Assembly (NCBI GenBank): GCA_003491845.1
Contig: DNBN01000286.1
Location: 1-11,938, forward strand
Origin: Porticoccaceae bacterium
GTDB taxonomy: Bacteria > Pseudomonadota > Gammaproteobacteria > Pseudomonadales > Porticoccaceae
Length of the DNA: 11,938 bases
Direction: 5' to 3'
The position numbers and the translations under genes were made by a program. Under the pieces are notes generated by a model. The model saw only the letters and a list, made by a program, of their open reading frames with translations. It ran no database searches and had not been told where the DNA came from. Below, one piece after another: positions 1 to 5,677 of the stretch (its first letter is position 1; each line of letters starts with the position of its first letter).

Positions 1-23
1 CTATCCAGCTGAGCTACGAGTGC
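1..23 (-). tRNA. tRNA gene, 5' end only (probably tRNA-Arg)
   Basis: Read on the minus strand, the first 23 bases form the start of a tRNA: a 7-base 5' acceptor strand GCACTCG, the conserved TA linker, then the D-arm GCTCAGCTGGATAG. The rest, including the anticodon, lies outside the window. The acceptor sequence and D-arm look like gammaproteobacterial tRNA-Arg(ACG) as I remember it, but the identity is inferred, because no anticodon is visible. The gene points out of the window, away from the membrane-protein operon, and has its own promoter directly upstream. Confidence 0.85.
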
Positions 24-50
24 ATCTAGGTCTCATTTCTGAGGTCGCGT

Positions 51-79
51 ACTATAGGTGAGGGGAGTGATTGAGTCAA
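51..79 (-). promoter_or_regulatory. sigma-70 promoter of the tRNA gene
   Basis: On the minus strand there is a -35 box TTGACT (74-79), exactly 17 bases of spacer, and a -10 box TATAGT (51-56). It is followed by a GC-rich discriminator, ACGCGACC. The predicted start site lies about 20 bases before the mature tRNA 5' end at 23. A GC-rich discriminator after a strong promoter is typical of stable-RNA genes under stringent control (known for rRNA and tRNA promoters). That it works this way here is inference. Confidence 0.8.
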
Positions 80-124
80 CTAATGAGGCTGGCTAAAGAT
101 GATTATTTTGAATGTTCAGCGGTC

Positions 125-151
125 TTGGGATATACAAAGTCCAGCTATAAT
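125..151 (+). promoter_or_regulatory. candidate promoter of the TIGR03546/TIGR03545 operon
   Basis: A perfect -10 box TATAAT (146-151) is preceded by TTGGGA (125-130), a 4-of-6 match to the -35 consensus with a short 15-base spacer. It lies about 75 bases upstream of the chosen start codon at 228. The leader in between contains a small GC hairpin, GCGG-ATAG-CCGC (176-187). The -10 is convincing and the -35 is weak. Confidence 0.35.
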
Positions 152-227
152 TGATTTAAATGATTAATTATCCTTGCGGATAGCCGCTAAGAAGGTATGG
201 TTAAATGGGAAAAGTGAGAAATCTAGT

Positions 228-746
228 ATGATTAATTTGTTGGCAAAAGGGTTAAAAGCACTCAATTCGGATGATAGTCCATGGCAAATTAGCTTGGCAC
301 TCTGTCTTGGTTTACTTGTAGGTCTAACCCCATTACTGACAGTGCATAATATGTTTTTATTACTATTGGTGCTAATTGTGCGGGTTAATCTGGGTGTCTT
401 TAGCCTCAGTTTAGGCATTTTTTCTGGTGTTGCTTATGTTATTGATCCTTTGTCAGAGGGCTTTGGGTTCTGGTTGTTGCATGTAGAGAGTTTACAGAGT
501 TTCTGGACAGCCATGTATCAGATCAGTTTTTGGAGGCTATTGCAGTTCAATAATAGTTTAGTGCTGGGAAGTTTATGTCTGTGTCTGTTGCTTGTACCTG
601 CTGTTTTTATTGGGTCTAAAGTATTGATTGAGCAATACCGATTAACGATTATGTCTTGGGTGCAGAGACGTCGGTTAATTGTCTGGTTAAAAAGTAGTCG
701 TGTGTTTAGTGCTTACTTATTGCTAAATGATAGGAGCGCTAAATGA
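228..746 (+). CDS. TIGR03546-like membrane protein (DUF2062-related)
   Basis: This is a 172-residue integral membrane protein of unknown function. I recognise the family from the N-terminal pattern KALNSDDSPWQ followed by the hydrophobic stretch with GLLVGLTPLL, VRVNLG and IDPL. That resembles the DUF2062 membrane domain. Likely membrane segments are near residues 21-37, 41-52, 54-72 and 110-130, and the tail is basic (VQRRRLIVWLK). I chose the ATG at 228 because the family starts at this point (MINLLAKGLKALN) and a weak ribosome site GTGAG lies 9 bases upstream. The frame is open back to a TTG at 174, but those extra 18 residues look unlike the family. The stop overlaps the start of the next gene (ATGA), so the two are almost certainly co-translated. 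The membrane location is well supported; the function is unknown. Confidence 0.8.
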   Translation: MINLLAKGLKALNSDDSPWQISLALCLGLLVGLTPLLTVHNMFLLLLVLIVRVNLGVFSLSLGIFSGVAYVIDPLSEGFGFWLLHVESLQSFWTAMYQISFWRLLQFNNSLVLGSLCLCLLLVPAVFIGSKVLIEQYRLTIMSWVQRRRLIVWLKSSRVFSAYLLLNDRSAK

Positions 747-2386
747 CACAATGGATAAGACCCTGGGGTGTGGTCATCTTATTGGTCCTGATATTAGGAA
801 CAGTGTTGTTCGCTAATAGTCTTTTAAAGCACTTCATCATTACTAGGGGTACTGAATTGAATGGCGCCAAGGTCGAATTGGAGTCTTTAAATCTCGATTT
901 ATGGCCAGCCATGCTTGAACTTAAGGGATTTAGGGTCACTGATGCGCAAAACCCTATGGTTAATCTGATCGATATTGGTTGGATTAAGCTTCACCTTGAT
1001 GGTGTCATGCCAATTCAAAAGCCACTTATTATAGATCGCCTTGAGTTAAGTCAGTTACAAATTAATAGTCCGCGTAACGACTCAGGAGTATTGGATAAAA
1101 AATCACCAAACAGACGCCCTGAATATGATTTTACAGCTGTGTTGCCCAATTTATCCATGGACGATATGGTACCAATGTTGTCTGTGGCAGAGCAACAAAT
1201 AATGGTTGAGATCAGTTCTACTCAACAGCAGATTCAGCTTGTCAAGTCGCGCTGGGAAGCAAATATTGAGCAGCTACCGAGTGAAGATAAACTTGCGGAA
1301 TACCAGGCGCGTTGGAAGCGTCTAAGCAATGCTAGTTTTATACAAAAATTACAGGGTTTAAAGGCACTTAAGGATGATTTAGCTAAAGATATAGATTTTA
1401 TGCAGTCATTAGAAACACAGCTGCAAGAGGATCAGTTAAAAGTTGAGCGTAGCCTAGCAGATATCAGAGCACTGCCAGCTGAGATGGCCGAGCTGTTAAT
1501 AAAAAACGCTGGATTGTCAGTTGATAATATTCAATTTGCAAAGCGCGTTTTAGGTAAGCAAATAGATCGCTGGTTAGCTGGTGTTCAGATGGCCGTCGGC
1601 GGAGCATCAGGTAATGGAGAGAAAATGGCGCTTAAGAGAGGGCAAGGCAGACTAGTTAACTTTCGGGAAAAGAGCTCTTCACCGAAATTATTGCTGCGTG
1701 AGGCAGTTTTTTCTGGTTATCTGTTACTTGCTGACAGTGAGTTACTCCTTGAGGGCAGTTTGACCAATATAGGCTACCCATTAAATGCGGTTGATGAGCC
1801 TGCAAGCCTCGAGATAAATGCACAGGGAGAGGCTGATGAACAGCTGATCTTTAGTGCCGTCTTGAGTCATGATAAAGGCGTTGCACAGAGTCAATTTAAC
1901 CTAGATATGAAAAATGTAGCATTTAGCAATACAACTCTTGCGGTGTTACCAAATATATCTTTTTGGTTAAGTGAAGGTTCATTAGATTTAAGTGCTAGGG
2001 GCTCTGTTTCAACAACAGCAATAGATAGCTATATTATGGCATCTTTGCGCGATGCTAGGATAGAGATAGATCAAAAAGTGGCAGGAAAGACTGAACAGAT
2101 GATTGTTGAAGCATTTAACGCCATTAATCAAGGAGATCTGGATGTCACGCTTTCTGGGGCGTTAGATAATCCATCGGTTCGCGTTAGCTCAAATGTAGAT
2201 AAAATTGTCGGTGCCGTTTTAGCATCCGAGCTTGACGGCCAGTTATCGCAGCTAAAGCGGTCGCTAACCAATGTATTAATCACTCAGGTTGAGAGTTCTT
2301 TTGAGGAGCTAGGTAGTCAAGGTGACTTTTTAGTTGATCTTCAAGTTTTATTGAAAGAACGCCAACAGGCCATACCTCGAATTTAG
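743..2386 (+). CDS. TIGR03545-like protein, AsmA-like, membrane anchored
   Basis: The product has 547 residues and an N-terminal membrane anchor (about 9-29, WGVVILLVLILGTVLFAN), so most of it should face the periplasm. Residues 36-110 read like the start of an AsmA-type protein: alternating hydrophobic strands with GAKVELESLNLDLWPAMLEL, KGFRVTD and IDRLELSQLQI. Residues 145-280 are polar, helical and coiled-coil-like, rich in Q, E, K and L. Residues 315-485 return to beta-rich AsmA-like sequence (EGSLDLSARG, DLDVTLSGALDNPSVRV), and the last 60 residues look helical. The length fits the TIGR03545 family as I know it. TIGR03545 and TIGR03546 are typically found side by side, as here. The start is well placed: AGGAG (732-736) lies 6 bases upstream. 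No function is established. A role in envelope assembly or lipid movement is inferred only from the AsmA resemblance. Confidence 0.78.
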   Translation: MTQWIRPWGVVILLVLILGTVLFANSLLKHFIITRGTELNGAKVELESLNLDLWPAMLELKGFRVTDAQNPMVNLIDIGWIKLHLDGVMPIQKPLIIDRLELSQLQINSPRNDSGVLDKKSPNRRPEYDFTAVLPNLSMDDMVPMLSVAEQQIMVEISSTQQQIQLVKSRWEANIEQLPSEDKLAEYQARWKRLSNASFIQKLQGLKALKDDLAKDIDFMQSLETQLQEDQLKVERSLADIRALPAEMAELLIKNAGLSVDNIQFAKRVLGKQIDRWLAGVQMAVGGASGNGEKMALKRGQGRLVNFREKSSSPKLLLREAVFSGYLLLADSELLLEGSLTNIGYPLNAVDEPASLEINAQGEADEQLIFSAVLSHDKGVAQSQFNLDMKNVAFSNTTLAVLPNISFWLSEGSLDLSARGSVSTTAIDSYIMASLRDARIEIDQKVAGKTEQMIVEAFNAINQGDLDVTLSGALDNPSVRVSSNVDKIVGAVLASELDGQLSQLKRSLTNVLITQVESSFEELGSQGDFLVDLQVLLKERQQAIPRI

Positions 2387-2403
2387 TTAATGTTTTAAAA
2401 TAT

Positions 2404-2898
2404 TTACCCAGAATAGCTAATAGCTATTTCCATGGTTTCTTTGAGCTCCTCCATGACTACATAACTGGTTGATTCTTGTACTGCGGGCAACTTTAGAATA
2501 CGGTTGCCCAGTAGCTCTCGGTATGCGCCCATATCGGCAACCCTAGCTTTAAGTAAATAGTCATAATTTCCGGAGACTAAGAAGCAGCTCTGTACATTCT
2601 CCAGATCTAGCACCGAACTACGAAATTCTTCAAAGTTTTTTTGAGAGGTGTGGTTGAGTCGAATTTGTACGAAAACAACTAGACCTGCAGCTAATTTTTG
2701 TGGACAAAGCTCGGCACTATAGCCAAGTATGTGACCGCTGCGCTCCATTCTCTTAACTCGCTCTATGCAAGGCGTTACTGAGAGTCCTACCTGTCGCGCA
2801 AGGTCCGTGTAACTTATGCGCCCATCTTTTTGAAGGATACGCAAAATATTGCGATCAATTTTACCTAGAGTGTCTGCATTGTTAGATTTTTCCTTCAT
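2404..2898 (-). CDS. lrp: Lrp/AsnC-family transcriptional regulator, Lrp-like
   Basis: This is a 164-residue feast/famine regulator, the same length as E. coli Lrp and closely similar by eye (KIDRNIL, QKDGRIS, VGLSVTPCIERVKRMERSG, LVSGNYDYLLKARV, YVVMEE). The N-terminal winged helix-turn-helix spans about 12-60. The C-terminal RAM domain (about 72-150) would bind an amino acid effector and build dimers or octamers. The ATG at 2898 is preferred because AAAGGA (2905-2910) lies 6 bases upstream. An in-frame ATG 24 bases earlier has no such site. The gene diverges from ald, the classic placement of a local Lrp-type activator of alanine dehydrogenase. It could be the global Lrp or a dedicated AldR-like paralogue. 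Membership in the family is certain; which of the two it is remains open. Confidence 0.92.
   Translation of the reverse strand: MKEKSNNADTLGKIDRNILRILQKDGRISYTDLARQVGLSVTPCIERVKRMERSGHILGYSAELCPQKLAAGLVVFVQIRLNHTSQKNFEEFRSSVLDLENVQSCFLVSGNYDYLLKARVADMGAYRELLGNRILKLPAVQESTSYVVMEELKETMEIAISYSG
2412..2428. terminator. hairpin at the convergent TIGR03545/lrp junction
   Basis: A perfect inverted repeat, AATAGCT-AAT-AGCTATT, has a 7-bp stem and 3-base loop. It lies 25 bases past the TIGR03545 stop and inside the last codons of lrp. No U-tract follows directly on either strand, so it is at best a weak bidirectional terminator. The two genes converge with only 17 bases between stops. Confidence 0.3.
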
Positions 2899-2977
2899 TT
2901 TACATCCTTTTCTTGAGTTCATTGAATCTTATTTTAAATTTTAGTGTTTTTTCTCGTTAATAAACAATAATCACTAA

Positions 2978-2991
2978 AATATTATAATATT
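2978..2991. promoter_or_regulatory. 14-bp palindrome in the lrp-ald divergent promoter region
   Basis: AATATTATAATATT is a perfect palindrome in the middle of the AT-rich region between the two start codons (2899-3083). It contains a perfect -10 box TATAAT on the plus strand (2983-2988) and, overlapping it, one on the minus strand (2981-2986). No good -35 box is seen for either. A second, imperfect inverted repeat, TAATA-AA-TATTA, lies at 3005-3016. AT-rich imperfect palindromes are the usual Lrp targets, so operator or overlapping divergent promoter function is plausible, but it is inferred. Confidence 0.4.
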
Positions 2992-3083
2992 AACGGTAAA
3001 TAAGTAATAAATATTATGCCTATTATTTAAAATAGCCAGATAAAGTTTACTCAAATATGGCTTAACTAAAAGGATAAGTAATC

Positions 3084-4199
3084 ATGTTGATAGGCGTGCC
3101 AAAAGAAATTAAAAATCATGAGTATCGGGTCGGTTTAATTCCTTCTTCAGTATTGGAATTGTCTAAACACGGCCATAAGGTACTTGTCGAGCATAGTGCG
3201 GGTCTGGGAATTGACTTTAGCGATCAAGAATATATCGCCGCTGGTGCTGAGATCGTTACTACCGCCACGGAAATATTTGCTAGGGCTGATATGATAGTGA
3301 AAGTCAAAGAGCCTCAGGCTCAGGAGTGTAAGATGTTGCGCCCAGGTCAAGTTTTATACACTTACTTGCATCTTGCTCCAGATCCAGAACAAACACAATT
3401 ACTGATTGATTCTGGTGCTATTTGTATTGCCTATGAAACAGTCACAGACCCACAAGGGGGATTACCTCTTTTAGCGCCGATGTCTGAAGTTGCTGGTCGC
3501 ATGTCGGTGCAGGCTGGGGCGCATCATTTAGAAAAAGCTCAGGGTGGACGAGGCGTTCTATTGGCTGGAGTGCCTGGTGTTGCGCCGGCAAAAGTCTTAG
3601 TAATTGGTGGCGGTGTAGTGGGTGACAATGCCGCATTAATGGCTGTTGGGATGGGTGCTGATGTGACAATCTTGGATCGTTCTATACCGCGGTTAAGGCA
3701 GTTAGATAATGAGTATGAAGGCCGAGCGCATTGTGTCTATTCAACGGCATCTGCTATTGAAGAATATGCATTAGAAGCGGATCTAGTCATTGGTGCTGTT
3801 CTTGTTCCTGGTGCTGCTGCGCCTAAATTACTTAGCGCAGACTTAATTGGTCGTATGAAAAAAGGTAGCGTAGTGGTCGATGTCGCCATTGATCAGGGCG
3901 GATGTTTTGAGACATCTAAGGCAACCACTCATGCTCAACCGACCTATGTGATTGACGAAGTAGTTCACTACTGTGTGGCTAATATGCCTGGTGGAGTGGC
4001 GCGCACAGCGACTATGGCACTAAATAACGCAACCTTACCCTATGCAATTGCCTTGGCTAACAATCCTGTGGCCGCTTTGCTTAATGATGAGCATTTACAA
4101 AATGGTTTGAACGTTTACAAAGGTTTGGTGACGTATCAGGCGGTAGCTGAAACCTTAGGATATGAGCATGTTCCTGCTGAAATCGCATTAAGGGATTGA
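3084..4199 (+). CDS. ald: alanine dehydrogenase
   Basis: This cytosolic NAD-dependent enzyme (EC 1.4.1.1) oxidatively deaminates L-alanine to pyruvate and ammonium, reversibly. The 371-residue length is standard. The residues known from alanine dehydrogenase structures fall at their canonical positions: Arg15 (EYRVGL) and Lys75 (VKVKEP) for substrate, catalytic His96 (YLHLAP) and Asp270 (VAIDQGG). The Rossmann glycines GGGVVG are at 175-180 with Asp198 for NAD. The family signature of the N-terminal domain, MLIGVPKEIKNHEYRVGL, is intact. A ribosome site AAAGGA (3068-3073) lies 10 bases before the ATG. The gene diverges from lrp, so Lrp-type activation by alanine or a related amino acid is likely. 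No truncation or anomaly is visible. Confidence 0.97.
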   Translation: MLIGVPKEIKNHEYRVGLIPSSVLELSKHGHKVLVEHSAGLGIDFSDQEYIAAGAEIVTTATEIFARADMIVKVKEPQAQECKMLRPGQVLYTYLHLAPDPEQTQLLIDSGAICIAYETVTDPQGGLPLLAPMSEVAGRMSVQAGAHHLEKAQGGRGVLLAGVPGVAPAKVLVIGGGVVGDNAALMAVGMGADVTILDRSIPRLRQLDNEYEGRAHCVYSTASAIEEYALEADLVIGAVLVPGAAAPKLLSADLIGRMKKGSVVVDVAIDQGGCFETSKATTHAQPTYVIDEVVHYCVANMPGGVARTATMALNNATLPYAIALANNPVAALLNDEHLQNGLNVYKGLVTYQAVAETLGYEHVPAEIALRD

Positions 4200-4202
4200 T
4201 TG

Positions 4203-4228
4203 GCTATTAGCATTCAAGGATGAATAGC
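4203..4228. terminator. imperfect hairpin at the convergent ald/cmoB junction
   Basis: GCTATT (4203-4208) pairs with AATAGC (4223-4228), and inside it CAT (4211-4213) pairs with ATG (4220-4222) after a 2-base bulge, leaving a 6-base loop. It occupies most of the 32-base gap between the ald and cmoB stops. No U-tract follows on either strand, so it is not a standard intrinsic terminator. It could still protect or define 3' ends. Confidence 0.3.
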
Positions 4229-4231
4229 AAT

Positions 4232-5233
4232 TCAAAAGGGTAACTGGGCAACCACCACTGCGCGTTTCGGTGCTGGATGCCCCTCATAGGTCCTAGTAGA
4301 GTCTTTGGGATCCAAAAAGTCTTTTAGAGAATCATAGTTCATCCAAGGAGTGCTGCGTTGCTCCTTAATAGTGGTGGTACTTATATCAACCATCTTAGGC
4401 TCAACAAAGCCCTGTTTTCTAAGCCAGCTTACTAACGTTAGTGGCGATGGAAGAAACCAAACATTGGGCATTTTTGCATAACGTCCTTCAGGCACTAATA
4501 CCTGACCTTCAGGGCCGTCTATGACTAAGGTTTCCAGTACCAACTGGCCTCCGGGGCGCAACAGCTCGCGCAACTCTCTAAGATGATCCATGGGCGATCG
4601 ACGGTGGTAAAGAATTCCCATAGAAAAAACCGTGTCAAAGGCCGCCATCTTAGTTGGCATGTGTTCTATACCTATTGGCAGCAGGTCTATGGGTAAAGTG
4701 ACGCCGGCATATTTCTTAATGGCATTAAACTGAAAGACAAATTTTGCTGACGGATCGATTCCAATGACTCTCTTGGCACCGGCTCCAAACATTCGCCAGC
4801 AGTGGTATCCATTCCCGCAGCCGACATCTAAAACAAGTCGATTATGCAAAGGCTGAATATGCGGTAAAACGCGATCCCATTTCCAGTCTGACTGCCACTC
4901 TGTCTCAATAGGCAGGCCGAAAAGACTAAATGGGCCTTTACGCCATGGATGTAAACCCATTAGAGCCTCTTGCAGTTCCTTGCGAATCTTTGGTGTTATA
5001 TCATCAACATTACCGATGACTACGCCCTCATCAAAACACTGCGATGTACTCTTTATGTCAGGCAAATTTTGCATTGCCTGAATCCAGGCTGGCATATCAC
5101 CCCAACGTTTGCTATCTAGTTGTTGATCAACCAATTTTGACAAATCATCGTGCCATCCCTCTAAATCAGAGGATTTGAGCCATTCAAAAAAGTCGTCATA
5201 GTTTATGGTAAAAGGCAGCATAGGAAGACCCAT
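4232..5233 (-). CDS. cmoB: tRNA U34 carboxymethyltransferase CmoB
   Basis: CmoB transfers a carboxymethyl group from carboxy-S-adenosyl-L-methionine to 5-hydroxyuridine at tRNA position 34, giving 5-oxyacetyl uridine (cmo5U), which widens wobble decoding. The product has 333 residues against 323 in E. coli. The match is strong: WRKGPFSLFG, EWQSDWKWDRVLPH, the class I methyltransferase loop LDVGCGNGYHCWRM (134-148), FSMGILYHRRSP and APKRAV. Residues equivalent to the E. coli carboxy-SAM ligands are present: Lys99, Trp113, Lys118, Met205, Tyr209 and Arg324. The start at 5233 has GGAG 9 bases upstream. A second ATG four codons in (5221) lacks such a site, although the protein would then begin closer to the E. 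coli end. Its usual partner cmoA is about 1.9 kb away on the same strand. Confidence 0.96.
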   Translation of the reverse strand: MGLPMLPFTINYDDFFEWLKSSDLEGWHDDLSKLVDQQLDSKRWGDMPAWIQAMQNLPDIKSTSQCFDEGVVIGNVDDITPKIRKELQEALMGLHPWRKGPFSLFGLPIETEWQSDWKWDRVLPHIQPLHNRLVLDVGCGNGYHCWRMFGAGAKRVIGIDPSAKFVFQFNAIKKYAGVTLPIDLLPIGIEHMPTKMAAFDTVFSMGILYHRRSPMDHLRELRELLRPGGQLVLETLVIDGPEGQVLVPEGRYAKMPNVWFLPSPLTLVSWLRKQGFVEPKMVDISTTTIKEQRSTPWMNYDSLKDFLDPKDSTRTYEGHPAPKRAVVVAQLPF

Positions 5234-5329
5234 AAATCAAAACTCCATTGTAAATGATTTTTTACACGCGACATCTGATTTTCAATATCTAATTATGTCA
5301 TTTTAAATGTTAAAAAATTGTTAACACCC

Positions 5330-5360
5330 AGTGCATCAAAAAGTGCATTATTGCTTGATG
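5330..5360. repeat. short direct and inverted repeats in the cmoB-slyX divergent region
   Basis: AGTGCAT occurs at 5330-5336 and again at 5342-5348, a 12-base period. Overlapping this, CATCAA (5334-5339) and TTGATG (5355-5360) form an inverted repeat with an inner GCA-TTAT-TGC stem. The 167-base gap between the cmoB and slyX starts (5234-5400) must hold both promoters, but I could not identify a convincing -35/-10 pair in either direction. The repeats may be an operator or simply chance. Confidence 0.3.
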
Positions 5361-5400
5361 GGACGTATCATGGTCCAACAAGATTGTCTAGAGAACTATT

Positions 5401-5610
5401 ATGAATGAAAACCGCTTCCAGGCATTGGAAGAAAAATTAACTTTTATTGAAATGGCTAATCTTGAAATGGGCGAGGAAATATTTCGCCAACAGCAAGAAA
5501 TTGAAACATTGACTAAGGCTCATCAAAATTTGTTGCGGCGCATAGAGGTACTTCAAGATACCGCTGGGCAAGAAAGTCAACAGAATAATGAGCGCCCACC
5601 ACATTACTGA
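5401..5610 (+). CDS. slyX: SlyX family protein
   Basis: This is a 69-residue acidic, almost wholly alpha-helical protein. Residues 7-53 form a coiled coil (ALEEKLTFIE, RQQQEIETL, NLLRRIEVLQD), followed by a polar linker ending in the family's C-terminal hallmark RPPHY. The length and the RQQQEIE and PPHY motifs fit SlyX. The molecular function of SlyX is not established; in enterobacteria it lies next to slyD, which is not the case here. The ATG at 5401 has no strong ribosome site, only GAGA a few bases upstream. The gene diverges from cmoB and precedes the aldehyde dehydrogenase by 67 bases on the same strand, so the two may share a transcript. Confidence 0.88.
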   Translation: MNENRFQALEEKLTFIEMANLEMGEEIFRQQQEIETLTKAHQNLLRRIEVLQDTAGQESQQNNERPPHY

Positions 5611-5677
5611 GCAAAGACTTAAGATCGTTTTAGTCATGCGAACATCGAGAATAAAAAATACCAATAGGGGAATATAG

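Noticed and set aside
176..187. Hairpin GCGG-ATAG-CCGC in the leader of the membrane-protein operon, considered as a riboswitch or attenuator
   Set aside because: The stem is only 4 bp, with no second pairing partner or terminator. It is too small to support a regulatory RNA call.
1..227. tRNA gene as a possible integration site for a genomic island
   Set aside because: Islands usually target the tRNA 3' end, which lies outside the window. No integrase, repeated tRNA fragment or island-like gene is seen here.
174..227. Upstream TTG start extending the TIGR03546-like protein by 18 residues
   Set aside because: The extra residues do not resemble the family N-terminus, and the ATG at 228 matches where the family begins.
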